A DNA stretch of 64,000 nucleotides from Mycobacteriales bacterium. GTDB taxonomy: Bacteria > Actinomycetota > Actinomycetes > Mycobacteriales > SCTD01. Positions 15,535 through 23,195 of the stretch are shown in pieces. The stretch is taken from contig JAUYQP010000028.1 of assembly GCA_030697205.1 (NCBI GenBank), positions 52,607-116,606 of the forward strand, given 5' to 3'. Numbering within the stretch: the stretch's first letter is position 1; each line of letters starts with the position of its first letter. Made by a program: the position numbers and the translations under genes. Below the pieces are notes generated by a model, which saw only the letters and a program-made list of their open reading frames with translations, searched no databases and had not been told where the DNA came from.

Positions 15535-16665
15535 GTGCTGGACCTGACCCGCGCTCTTGTCGCGGCCGCCTCTGCGATCGCGCTCGCGGGCGGCGTCGCC
15601 GTGGCCGTCCACGACGGGCCGCAGCGGGTCGACGCCGTCCCCGCCGGGGTCGCGAGCATCGTCCCGACGGCCACTCCGACACCCGCCGCGACGAAGAAGG
15701 CGGCCGCGCCGGCGCCGAGCAGGAAGGCCGTGCCGCAGGCCGCGCAGCCGCGACCGCTGCCGCCGGCGCCCCCACTGAGCGGCTGTCCCGCCGTACGCCG
15801 TCCGACCACCCCCGGCAAGCCCAAGCCCAAGCCCAAGCCCGTTCCGAAGGTCCTCGACGCCGACCTGCCGGCGGCGCTGCCGCCCGGCCCGAAGGCCACC
15901 GACCTGCGTGCTGTCAGCGGCAAGGGCGTCTGGGTGACGACCTTCGGCAAGACCCCGCTCGACGTCGAGGCGACCCTCGCCAAGGCCAAGCGCTCGGGTG
16001 CGCAGAGCGTCTGGGTCCGCACCGGCGGCAGCCGGCAGGGCTACTACGGCGACCAGTTCCTGCCACGGCTCGTCCCGCAGGCGCACGCCCTCGGGATGAC
16101 CGTCGTCGCCTGGGACTTCCCCTTCCTGTCCGACCCCGTCGCCGACGCCGAGCGGGCCCGCAGGGCGCTCGCCGCAGGCATCGACGCCTTCTCCCCCGAC
16201 GTCGAGACCAGCGCCGAGGGCACCTTCGCGACACCGCGCCGGGTGCAGCTCTACCTCAGCCTCGTCCGCAGGCACGCCGGCACCCGACCGGTCGTCGCGA
16301 CGATCCCCCGGCCGACGCCCAAGCGCATCGCGTCCTTCCCCTACACCTCCTTCCCTGCCTACGCCGACGTCTTCGCGCCGATGGTCTACTGGTCGTGCAA
16401 CGAGCCCGGGAAGCTGGTCGGCGAGTCCCTGGCCTTCCTCGGGAAGATGCTGCCGGTCCACCCCGTCGGGCAGGCCTACGACATGGGCACCGAGGGCGGG
16501 CGCCGCGGCACGCCGAGCCGCGCGGAGACCCTGCGCTTCCTCGACGCCAGCCGGCGCGGCGGCGCGATCGGCGCGGGGCTCTGGACGATCGAGCACGCGG
16601 GAGCGGCGCAGCTCACCGCCCTGAAGGACTACGCCTGGCGCTCCGACAACGGCCTGAAGAAGTAG
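15535..16665 (+). CDS. Secreted TIM-barrel protein, glycoside-hydrolase-like
   Basis: GTG 15535 is chosen because it gives a signal-anchor (LTRALVAAASAIALAGGVAV) and CACACT sits 6 nt before it as a leaderless-type -10; the frame is open upstream through the tRNA. The product is 376 aa. A Pro/Ala/Lys-rich linker follows, including a KPKPKPKP run, then a domain from about residue 130: KGVWVTTFGKTPLDVEATLA, SVWVRTGGSRQGYYGDQFLP, GMTVVAWDFPFLSDP, DAFSPDVETSAEG. Alternating strands and helices with acidic strand ends fit a glycoside-hydrolase-type barrel on the cell surface. No substrate can be assigned. Its 3' end overlaps the convergent protease gene by 37 bp. Confidence 0.65.
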   Translation: MLDLTRALVAAASAIALAGGVAVAVHDGPQRVDAVPAGVASIVPTATPTPAATKKAAAPAPSRKAVPQAAQPRPLPPAPPLSGCPAVRRPTTPGKPKPKPKPVPKVLDADLPAALPPGPKATDLRAVSGKGVWVTTFGKTPLDVEATLAKAKRSGAQSVWVRTGGSRQGYYGDQFLPRLVPQAHALGMTVVAWDFPFLSDPVADAERARRALAAGIDAFSPDVETSAEGTFATPRRVQLYLSLVRRHAGTRPVVATIPRPTPKRIASFPYTSFPAYADVFAPMVYWSCNEPGKLVGESLAFLGKMLPVHPVGQAYDMGTEGGRRGTPSRAETLRFLDASRRGGAIGAGLWTIEHAGAAQLTALKDYAWRSDNGLKK

Positions 16666-17345
16666 TCCAGCGCCTCGAGCTGCTCGGTGTCGGGTGGCGG
16701 GGCCAGGGTGCGACGGGCGTACGCCGGCCCGACGAGCCAGCGGGCGAAGGTCTCCGCGAAGTCGCCCGCCGGTGAGCGCAGGTCGTCGCACCGGTCGCAG
16801 GGGTACCACGGCGTCGCCGGGTCGATCCCCCGCAGCCGCAGGTAGGCCGCCCGCATCTCCGGCGTCCCCGTCACGGCGTCAAGCGCGTGGCCGAGCTCGT
16901 GCGCGATGGTCGTGCGCAGGTCGCCCTCGGGCTGCTCCCGCCGCACGAAGACGGTGATGGTGCGCGTCCCCGCGTCGGTCAGCCCCAGGAAGCGCCCGCG
17001 GTAGGGCGCGAACTCCACGTCGAAGTAGAGCTCCTGCCACGGCCAGTCCAGGGAAGCGAGCGCCGCCTGTCCTCGACGGACCGCCTCGCTGGGGCGCGCG
17101 GTGCCCGACCGGGTGGCCCGCGTGCCTGGCGTCGTACGCCGTGGCAGGTCTGCGGGCTGGGACGGCACCGGCGCGACGTCGGGTGCGGGGGGCCGCAGGC
17201 CCGACCCGGACGGCAGCGCGAGGGTGCCGGCGAGGGGCGACCCGGCGAGGACGACCTCGACGCGCGGGTCGGACGCCCCGAGCGGAGCCGCAGCCGCGAC
17301 GACCACGAGGGCACCGGCCAGCGCCGTGCGTCGCAGCGTCACCAC
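16629..17345 (-). CDS. Secreted zinc metalloprotease-like protein (HELGH)
   Basis: The start is one of two adjacent GTG codons (17345/17342), giving about 238 aa with an N-terminal signal peptide (TLRRTALAGALVVVAAAAPL). The catalytic domain contains TIAHELGHALDAVTG, a classical HExxH zinc site, followed downstream by DFAETFARWLVGPAY, where the Glu could be the third ligand. A Cys-rich patch WYPCDRCDDLR precedes it. The family is a short actinobacterial secreted peptidase-like group; its substrate is unknown. The last 37 bp are shared with the convergent TIM-barrel gene on the other strand. Confidence 0.7.
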   Translation of the reverse strand: MVTLRRTALAGALVVVAAAAPLGASDPRVEVVLAGSPLAGTLALPSGSGLRPPAPDVAPVPSQPADLPRRTTPGTRATRSGTARPSEAVRRGQAALASLDWPWQELYFDVEFAPYRGRFLGLTDAGTRTITVFVRREQPEGDLRTTIAHELGHALDAVTGTPEMRAAYLRLRGIDPATPWYPCDRCDDLRSPAGDFAETFARWLVGPAYARRTLAPPPDTEQLEALDYFFRPLSERQA

Positions 17346-17480
17346 GTGCCTCGAGCCCCCGCCCCACCCGGGCGCTGGCGGCCCGGGTGACGCGCAGCAT
17401 GCCCGAAGGTGAGGAACGAGGCCAGCGGGGTAGGAGCCCTTCACCGAAGAGCACGACCCGCACACGCCCTGGAGGCCCCC

Positions 17481-17846
17481 GTGATCCGCAAGCTCAGCTT
17501 CTTCGTCGGCCTCGGCACCGGCTACGTCCTCGGCGCGAAGGCCGGTGAGCAGCGCTACACCCAGATCATGGACAAGGCCCGCGAGCTCGCCGGCATGCCC
17601 GCCGTGCAGGAGGCCACCTCGACGCTGTCGAGCGCCGCCGCGACCGTGGCCGGCAACGCCGCCGACAAGGCCAGGGCCGGCGTCGACAGCCTCGTCGACC
17701 TCACCAGCAGCACCCCCGACACCAACGGCACGGTCGGCGCCCCCGGCCCGACGCCGCAGGCCGGCAGCGCCGTGAAGACCGGCACGACCGGCAGCACTGG
17801 CACGACCGGCAGCACCGGCACGACCGGCCGCACCGGCTCCCGCTAG
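17481..17846 (+). CDS. YtxH-like protein with Thr-Gly repeats
   Basis: GTG 17481 follows GGAGG. The 121-aa product begins with a hydrophobic glycine-rich segment, LSFFVGLGTGYVLGAKAGEQ, as in YtxH/gas-vesicle-associated stress proteins, then an Ala-rich amphipathic helix, and ends in TGTTGSTGTTGSTGTTGRTG, a simple-sequence repeat encoded by a tandem nucleotide repeat. The repeat tail is prone to length variation. It may lie in the membrane or at the cell periphery; function unknown. It is followed 50 bp later by an SRPBCC gene on the same strand. Confidence 0.65.
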   Translation: MIRKLSFFVGLGTGYVLGAKAGEQRYTQIMDKARELAGMPAVQEATSTLSSAAATVAGNAADKARAGVDSLVDLTSSTPDTNGTVGAPGPTPQAGSAVKTGTTGSTGTTGSTGTTGRTGSR

Positions 17847-17895
17847 CCCCCCACCTGTCCCGCCTGATCCCGGAACAACCTGAAGGAGATGCCCT

Positions 17896-18345
17896 GTGGG
17901 CACCGTCGCGCACTACCTCGAAGTCAACGCCACCGCCGACCAGTGCTACGCCTGGTGGCGTGGCCTCACCAACCTCCCGTCGATCATGCCGGACGTCGAG
18001 TCGGTGACGCCGCAGTCCGGCAGCACCGAGATGACGCACTGGAAGGTCAGCGGACCGCTCGGCACGACCGTCGAGTGGGACGCCACGATCGTCGAGGACG
18101 TCCCCGGCCAGAAGATCGCCTGGGCGTCGGTCGACAGCTCCGGTATGGAGGTGAAGAACTCCGGCGCCGTCCGCTTCGACGACAAGGGCGCGACCACCGG
18201 CATCGAGGTCTCTCTGGCCTACGACCCGCCGGCCGGGCTCGTCGGCGACGCGGTCGCGAAGGTCTTCGCCGACCCTCAGGACAAGGTCGAGCGGGCGCTC
18301 GAGTCGTTCAAGGCGACCATCGAGGCCGGCACCCCCACCGTCTAG
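17896..18345 (+). CDS. SRPBCC (cyclase/dehydrase-like) protein
   Basis: The product is 149 aa, from GTG 17896 with GAAGGAG upstream. HYLEVNATADQCYAWWRGLT and PSIMPDVESVTPQSG, followed by WKVSGPLGTTVEWDATIVED and IAWASVDSSGMEVKNSGAVR, are the standard pattern of actinobacterial polyketide-cyclase-like SRPBCC proteins that bind hydrophobic ligands in a helix-grip cavity. These occur singly as stress- or envelope-associated proteins, and no polyketide genes are nearby. A strong terminator hairpin follows. Confidence 0.85.
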   Translation: MGTVAHYLEVNATADQCYAWWRGLTNLPSIMPDVESVTPQSGSTEMTHWKVSGPLGTTVEWDATIVEDVPGQKIAWASVDSSGMEVKNSGAVRFDDKGATTGIEVSLAYDPPAGLVGDAVAKVFADPQDKVERALESFKATIEAGTPTV

Positions 18346-18363
18346 AGCTGATCACGGCACGAC

Positions 18364-18398
18364 CCGGGCCGCCCTGACGCACGAGCAGGGCGGCCCGG
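18364..18398 (+). terminator. GC-rich terminator hairpin after the SRPBCC gene
   Basis: CCGGGCCGCCCTG (18364-18376) pairs perfectly with 18386-18398 around a 9-nt loop, a 13-bp stem. There is no U-tract, as is common in GC-rich actinobacteria. Confidence 0.75.
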
Positions 18399-18425
18399 CC
18401 CATCCCCTGTCGAGAGGACGCCCTC

Positions 18426-18449
18426 ATGCCACCCGCCCGCGAGGCCTGA
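18426..18449 (+). CDS. Seven-residue upstream ORF before the topoisomerase
   Basis: ATG 18426 with GAGAGGA nine bases upstream encodes MPPAREA and stops at TGA 18447-18449; the topoisomerase GTG follows with no gap (TGAGTG). It may route ribosomes to the GTG start by termination-reinitiation. It is too short to carry other function. Confidence 0.4.
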   Translation: MPPAREA

Positions 18450-19502
18450 GTGGTCCGCCTGCGCCGGGTCAGCTGCTCGGGCCCTGGGCTGACGCGCCGT
18501 CGGCGCGGAAAGGGCTTCGTCTACCTCGACACCGCGGGTGAGCGGGTCAGCGACGACGCCACCCTCGCCCGCATCGCCGCGCTCGTCCTTCCGCCCGCGT
18601 GGGCCGACGTCTGGATCTGCCCGGTCAGCACCGGACACGTCCAGGCCACCGGCGTCGACGCGCGGGGTCGGCGGCAGTACCGCTACCACGACGCCTGGCG
18701 GGTCCAGCGCGACCTCGCCAAGCACGACCGCATCCTGTCCTTCGCCGCCTGCCTACCCGAGGCCCGCCGCCGCATCGGCGCCGACCTCGCACTCGAGGGC
18801 ATCCCCCGCGAGCGCGTCCTGGCCTGTGCGGTGCGCCTCATCGACCTCGGCTTCTTCCGCGTGGGCGGGGAGAGGTACGCCGAGGAGAACGACTCCTACG
18901 GCCTCGCCACCCTGCGCAAAGACCACGTCACGGTCGCCCGCGGAGAGGCGACCTTCTGCTTCACGGGCAAGAGCGGCAAGGACTGGCAGACCACGATCGC
19001 CGAGCCCGACGTCGTCGCGGTCGTCACCGCCCTGAAGCGGCGCCGTGGCGGTGGGCCCGAGCTGCTCGCTTGGAAGGGCCCCGGCGGCTGCTGGGTCGAT
19101 GTGAAGAGCGGCGACGTCAACGCCTACCTGCGCGACGTCACGGGAGGCGACGGGACCGCGAAGGACTTCCGCACCTGGTCGGCGACCGTGCTCGCGGCCG
19201 TGGGACTAGCGGTGTCGGCGGAGAGCGCCCACTCCCCCACCGCGCGCAAGAAGGCCGCCGCCCGCGTGGTGCGCGAGGTCGCCGACTACCTCGGCAACAC
19301 CCCCGCGGTCTGTCGCGCGTCCTACATCGACCCGCGGCTGTTCGACCACTTCGAGGCCGGGCGCACGATCGCCTCCGACCTCGACCGGCTCGGGGACGGC
19401 ACCGGCCACGGGGAGCTGGCCGTGCAGGGCGAGGTCGAGGCCGCCGTGCTCGCCCTGCTGCGTGACCCTGCCGACGCGCCCGCGCTGTCCGCCATCGCCT
19501 GA
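18450..19502 (+). CDS. DNA topoisomerase IB (poxvirus/eukaryote type)
   Basis: The product is 350 aa. It opens RLRRVSCSGPGLTRRRRGKG FVYLD (bacterial TopIB N-terminus), then PPAWADVWICPVSTGHVQAT and a catalytic domain with RVGGERYAEENDSYGLATLR, DVNAYLRDVTGG and FRTWSATVLAAVGL. The nucleophile Tyr is Y292 in CRASYIDPRLFDHF. The enzyme relaxes supercoils through a 3'-phosphotyrosyl intermediate without ATP. Bacterial TopIB genes are scattered and often acquired. The translation start at GTG 18450 is fixed by family length and lies directly after the upstream mini-ORF. Confidence 0.92.
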   Translation: MVRLRRVSCSGPGLTRRRRGKGFVYLDTAGERVSDDATLARIAALVLPPAWADVWICPVSTGHVQATGVDARGRRQYRYHDAWRVQRDLAKHDRILSFAACLPEARRRIGADLALEGIPRERVLACAVRLIDLGFFRVGGERYAEENDSYGLATLRKDHVTVARGEATFCFTGKSGKDWQTTIAEPDVVAVVTALKRRRGGGPELLAWKGPGGCWVDVKSGDVNAYLRDVTGGDGTAKDFRTWSATVLAAVGLAVSAESAHSPTARKKAAARVVREVADYLGNTPAVCRASYIDPRLFDHFEAGRTIASDLDRLGDGTGHGELAVQGEVEAAVLALLRDPADAPALSAIA

Positions 19503-19517
19503 GCCGGCCTTTCGACG

Positions 19518-19523
19518 TACGGT
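19518..19523 (+). promoter_or_regulatory. -10 box, leaderless start of the subtilase gene
   Basis: TACGGT is followed by 6 nt and then GTG 19530, the spacing expected when transcription starts at the start codon. Confidence 0.55.
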
Positions 19524-19529
19524 CGTGGG

Positions 19530-20819
19530 GTGCACCGCGCCCCCCTCGCCGTCGCCACCGTCCTGGTGGCGTGTGCCGTGCTGCCCACGGCCGCGGCCGG
19601 GACCCCGCAACAGCGCACCTGGCACGCCGACCAGGCCACCGTCCCCCCCGCCCAGTCCGCGGGCCGCTCCGGCGCCGGCGTCACCGTCGCGGTGCTCGAC
19701 AGCTGGGTCGATGGCAGCCACCCCGACTTCGAGGGCCGGGTCCTGCAGGGCGCCGACTGCACGGGGGGCAGCTGTCGCGCCGGGCAGGGCAGCGACGCGT
19801 GCGACCACGGCACCCACGTCGCGGGCACGGTCGCGTCGTCGTCCTACGGCGTCGCCCCCGACGCGCGAGTCCTTCCCGTGCGGGTCCTCTCCTACGACGA
19901 GGCCTCCGGTGACTGCGTCGGTCGACCCGCCGACGTGGCCGCCGGCATCCGCTACGCCGTGTCGCAGGGCGCGCAGGTCCTCAACCTCTCGCTCGGCCCG
20001 GACGTGCCTGGCCTGTCGAGCTCCTCGGCGATCCCGACCGCGGTCGGCGAGGCCGCGGACAGCGGAGCAGTCGTCGTCTTCAGTGCCGGCAACAGCGGGG
20101 CGCCGGTGACCGACTCCTACGGCGACACGGCCCTCATCGTCGCAGCCACCGGCCGCTCCGGCGGGCTCGCGTCCTACTCCCAGCGCGGCGCGGGGGTCGA
20201 CCTCGCCGCACCCGGCGGCGACCCGGCCGACCAGGACGCCTGCACCCAGGCCGAGTGCGTCACCTCGCTCTACCCCGGCAACCGCTACTCCGTCGCGGCC
20301 GGCACCTCGATGGCCGCGCCGCACGTCGCCGGCATCGCGGCACTGCTGTTCGCCCAGCAGCCCTCGCGCACCCGCCAGCAGGTCGTCGCGCGGATGACCT
20401 CGACCGCGCGGGCCCTCGCCGACGCCGGCTCCGGCCTCGTCGATGCGACCGCCGCTCTCGGCGCCAAGCAGACCAGCGCCTCCCCCTCCCCGAAGCCGTC
20501 CGCGTCGTCGCAGTCCCCCGCCCCGGTGGTGCGCGGCAACGGCCGCCCGGCCCGCCCGCCGGTCACGAAGGCCCCCGCGGCTCCAGCGCCTGCCACAACC
20601 CCCGCGGTCGCGCCGCCGATGACGAGCCGGCCCACCACGGCGGCTCCCGTCGTACCCCCGTCGTCGCCTGCCACCACGACACCCGCGCCGGTCGCTGTCG
20701 CCCCGCTCGTCGTGGGCCCGCAGGAGGTCCCGCTCGGGCTCGCGCTGCTCGCCGGCGGGATGGCGCTCGGCACTGCCGGGTCGGTCGCGGTCGTCGGGGT
20801 GCGGCGCCGTCAGCTGTAG
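19530..20819 (+). CDS. Secreted subtilisin-like serine protease (S8) with C-terminal anchor
   Basis: The product is 429 aa. A signal peptide (LAVATVLVACAVLPTAAAG) precedes the peptidase domain. The catalytic triad is visible: D57 in VTVAVLDSWVDGSHPDF, H93 in DHGTHVAGTVAS and S260 in AAGTSMAAPHVAG, with oxyanion N188 in SAGNSG. After residue 310 there is a long Pro/Ala/Ser/Thr linker, then a hydrophobic segment (LGLALLAGGMALGTAGSVAV) and a basic tail (VRRRQL), so the mature enzyme is probably tethered outside the membrane. No ESX genes are nearby, which argues against a mycosin. It likely processes or degrades exported proteins; substrate unknown. Confidence 0.92.
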   Translation: MHRAPLAVATVLVACAVLPTAAAGTPQQRTWHADQATVPPAQSAGRSGAGVTVAVLDSWVDGSHPDFEGRVLQGADCTGGSCRAGQGSDACDHGTHVAGTVASSSYGVAPDARVLPVRVLSYDEASGDCVGRPADVAAGIRYAVSQGAQVLNLSLGPDVPGLSSSSAIPTAVGEAADSGAVVVFSAGNSGAPVTDSYGDTALIVAATGRSGGLASYSQRGAGVDLAAPGGDPADQDACTQAECVTSLYPGNRYSVAAGTSMAAPHVAGIAALLFAQQPSRTRQQVVARMTSTARALADAGSGLVDATAALGAKQTSASPSPKPSASSQSPAPVVRGNGRPARPPVTKAPAAPAPATTPAVAPPMTSRPTTAAPVVPPSSPATTTPAPVAVAPLVVGPQEVPLGLALLAGGMALGTAGSVAVVGVRRRQL

Positions 20820-20985
20820 CGCGTGACGAGGCCGCGGCGGCGGAAGACCCGCAGCATCGTCGACCCACACCTCCAAGCGGTTCTCGTCCGTGGATCCGAC
20901 GTCGTGGTCCACGGCGACCGAGGCGTACTCCAGCCGGACCTTCGCCGCAACGGCACACACACGCCTTCGGGCACGAACGCGAGCA

Positions 20986-21480
20986 CTACCCGATGGTGCG
21001 GCGGGCAGCCTCGAGGACGTCCTGGGCCTGCGCCCGGATGCCCGGGTCGGTCGGGTCGGTGCCCACATCGAAGACGAGCTGCCAGTCGAACACCTCGCGG
21101 TCGGGGTTGCGCCGGCCGACCACCCGCACTCCTCCCGACGGCTGGAGCGTGGCGTGGCTCGACCACGCCACGCTGCCCGTGACGCGGGTGCGCACCACCT
21201 CGGGCAGGTCGCGGGGATCGTCCAGAACCACGGCGTACGACGGACCGGCGCCGCTCTGCACAGCCGGGCCGTCGGCGAGGACGAGGACCGTCAGCCGGGG
21301 CCGGTCCCACGAGGCCTTCTCGACCGCGTGCCAGGAGATGCGGTCCCGTCCCGGGAGCACGAGGCCCTGTGTGGTGGCCACGACCGGGAAGCCCTCCGGG
21401 GTGAGCGCCCAGCTGGCGAGCCGGTCGCCCGGGGGCACGGCGGCGCGGACGCTGTCGGGGGCACGTCGACGTCTGAGCAC
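20986..21480 (-). CDS. Conserved actinobacterial hypothetical protein, 164 aa
   Basis: The start is GTG 21480 with a leaderless -10 seven bases upstream. The sequence starts MLRRRRAPDSVRAAVPPGDR and continues with alternating strands (RLASWALTPEGFPVVATTQG LVLPG; ISWHAVEKASWDRPRLTVLV), a small PH-like or beta-rich fold by appearance. The family is widespread next to sigma-factor or core genes in actinobacteria, but without known function. No signal peptide or membrane segment. It is divergent from the lipoprotein gene. Confidence 0.75.
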   Translation of the reverse strand: MLRRRRAPDSVRAAVPPGDRLASWALTPEGFPVVATTQGLVLPGRDRISWHAVEKASWDRPRLTVLVLADGPAVQSGAGPSYAVVLDDPRDLPEVVRTRVTGSVAWSSHATLQPSGGVRVVGRRNPDREVFDWQLVFDVGTDPTDPGIRAQAQDVLEAARRTIG

Positions 21481-21487
21481 GCTGCCG

Positions 21488-21493
21488 AGCCTA
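21488..21493 (-). promoter_or_regulatory. -10 box for the 164-aa conserved gene
   Basis: TAGGCT on the minus strand, 7 nt before GTG 21480, a leaderless arrangement. Confidence 0.55.
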
Positions 21494-21531
21494 GGCGTGC
21501 CGCGTGTCGCCAGTCGCGCCGCTGGGCTCTC

Positions 21532-21537
21532 TACGCT
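21532..21537 (+). promoter_or_regulatory. -10 box for the lipoprotein gene
   Basis: TACGCT, 6 nt before ATG 21544. Together with the box at 21488-21493 it forms a compact divergent promoter pair within 63 bp. Confidence 0.55.
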
Positions 21538-21543
21538 GAGCGC

Positions 21544-21927
21544 ATGCGCCCGCTGCCGATCGTCCTCGCCCTCACCGCCGGCCTCGTGCTCACCGGCTGC
21601 TCCGACGCCATCGACACGGCCACCAAGGTCAAGGACTGCGCAACGCTCGCCACCGACCTCGCCTCCTCGGGGCTCAACCGGGTGCCGACCCAGGCCGAGG
21701 CGGAGGCCACCGCCAAGAAGCTGCAGGACCGCGTCGAGTCGCTGGACTCCCAGGAGGTCAAGGACGCCGCCTCCGACTTGTCGAGCAAGCTCGAGGCGCT
21801 GCGGGCCGCGGCCGCGAGCAAGGACGCCGCGGCGGTCCAGCGGGCCGTCGAGGACGCCCGCGACTCCGCCCGCGCGGCCGCCGAGACCTGCGGCATCCCC
21901 GTCAGCCAGCTCGTCCCGGGTCTCTAG
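21544..21927 (+). CDS. Lipoprotein, 127 aa, helical
   Basis: The signal MRPLPIVLALTAGLVLTGC ends in a lipobox (LTGC), so the mature protein would be attached to the membrane outer face through Cys19. The mature part is Ala/Lys/Asp/Glu-rich and helical (AEAEATAKKLQDRVESLDSQ), with two more Cys (KDCATL; ETCGIP) near its ends that may pair. No family name is known to me. It lies between the conserved 164-aa gene and the convergent rpoD gene. Confidence 0.8.
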   Translation: MRPLPIVLALTAGLVLTGCSDAIDTATKVKDCATLATDLASSGLNRVPTQAEAEATAKKLQDRVESLDSQEVKDAASDLSSKLEALRAAAASKDAAAVQRAVEDARDSARAAAETCGIPVSQLVPGL

Positions 21928-21950
21928 CCCCGCCCTGGGCGGCTCGCGGG

Positions 21951-23195
21951 CTACTCGAGGTAGTCGCGGAGCTTCTGCGACCGTGAGGGGTGGCGGAGCT
22001 TCGACAGCGTCTTGGACTCGATCTGGCGGATCCGCTCGCGGGTGACGCCGAACTCGCGCCCCACCTCCTCGAGGGTGCGCGGCGTGCCGTCGTCGAGGCC
22101 GAACCGCAGCCCGATGACCTTCTGCTCCCGCTCGGTGAGGGTGTGCAGCACCGTCGCGAGCTGCTCCTGCAGCAGCAGGAACGACGCCGCGTCGACGGGG
22201 ATGACGGCGTCGCTGTCCTCGATGAAGTCACCGAGGTGGCTGTCGTCCTCCATGCCGATGGGCGTGTCGAGCGACACCGGCTCCTGCGCGAGCTTCTGGA
22301 TCTCGACGACCTTGTCGGGCGTGAGGTCGAGCTCGGCGGCCAGCTCCTCGGGAGTCGGGTCGCGCCCGAGCTGCTGCAGCATGCTGCGCTGGGTGCGGAG
22401 CAGCTTGTTGATGGTCTCGACCATGTGGACCGGGATGCGGATCGTGCGGGCCTGGTCGGCGATCGCGCGGGTGATCGCCTGGCGGATCCACCAGGTCGCG
22501 TAGGTCGAGAACTTGAAGCCCTTGGTGTAGTCGAACTTCTCAACAGCGCGGATCAGGCCGAGGTTGCCCTCCTGGATCAGGTCGAGGAAGAGCATGCCGC
22601 GACCGACGTAGCGCTTGGCGATCGACACGACCAGCCGCAGGTTGGCCTCGACGAGCTGCCGCTTGGCCGCGACCCCGTCGAGCTCGACGGCCTGCAGGTC
22701 ACGCACCAGCGCGGCGGGCAGGTCGGTGTCGAGGACGAGCTTCTCCGACGCGAACAGCCCGGCCTCGATGCGCTTGGCGAGGTCGACCTCCATGTCGGCG
22801 GTGAGCAGCGCGACCTTGCCGATCTCCTTGAGGTACATCCGGACCGGGTCGCTCGTCGAGGAGGTGCGCAGCGCCTCCTCCTCGTCCTTGCGCAGCCGCT
22901 CCTCGCGGACCTCCTCGTCGTCGACGGCACCGGGGTCGAGGACCTCGATGCCGGCGTCGGAGATCGCGGCGAGCACCGGCTCCAGCGCCTCCGGGCTCAG
23001 CTCGGTGACGGCCAGCGCCTCGGCGACCTCATCGGCGAGCAGCGACCCGCTCTCGCGACCGCGGGCGAGCAGCTCGACCACCACGGGGTGCTCGGTGGCG
23101 GGTCCGTCGTGGACGGGCGGCCCGGCATCCGGCACGGCGTCCGGCACGGCGTCGTCCTGCTCCTGCAGGGCGGGCTCCGTGCCGGGGACGGTCAC
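21951..23195 (-). CDS. rpoD: Principal RNA polymerase sigma factor
   Basis: The start is GTG 23195, overlapping the dnaG stop as GTGA (414 aa); the longer upstream frame is a shadow. After a variable acidic N-terminus come region 1.2 ([20 protein letters not shown]), regions 2.1-2.4 ([40 protein letters not shown]), region 3 ([20 protein letters not shown]) and region 4.2 ([20 protein letters not shown]), ending KLRDYLE as in group 1 sigma factors. It recognises the housekeeping -35/-10 promoters. The dnaG-rpoD order is the macromolecular-synthesis operon. The N-terminal extension is short compared with Streptomyces HrdB, but the core is complete. Confidence 0.97.
   Translation of the reverse strand: MTVPGTEPALQEQDDAVPDAVPDAGPPVHDGPATEHPVVVELLARGRESGSLLADEVAEALAVTELSPEALEPVLAAISDAGIEVLDPGAVDDEEVREERLRKDEEEALRTSSTSDPVRMYLKEIGKVALLTADMEVDLAKRIEAGLFASEKLVLDTDLPAALVRDLQAVELDGVAAKRQLVEANLRLVVSIAKRYVGRGMLFLDLIQEGNLGLIRAVEKFDYTKGFKFSTYATWWIRQAITRAIADQARTIRIPVHMVETINKLLRTQRSMLQQLGRDPTPEELAAELDLTPDKVVEIQKLAQEPVSLDTPIGMEDDSHLGDFIEDSDAVIPVDAASFLLLQEQLATVLHTLTEREQKVIGLRFGLDDGTPRTLEEVGREFGVTRERIRQIESKTLSKLRHPSRSQKLRDYLE

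Noticed and set aside
20820..20985. Possible small minus-strand gene (VRLEYASVAVDHDVGSTDEN...)
   Set aside because: One frame looks somewhat protein-like but has no start codon with a ribosome site and no clear end before the subtilase gene; not strong enough to list.
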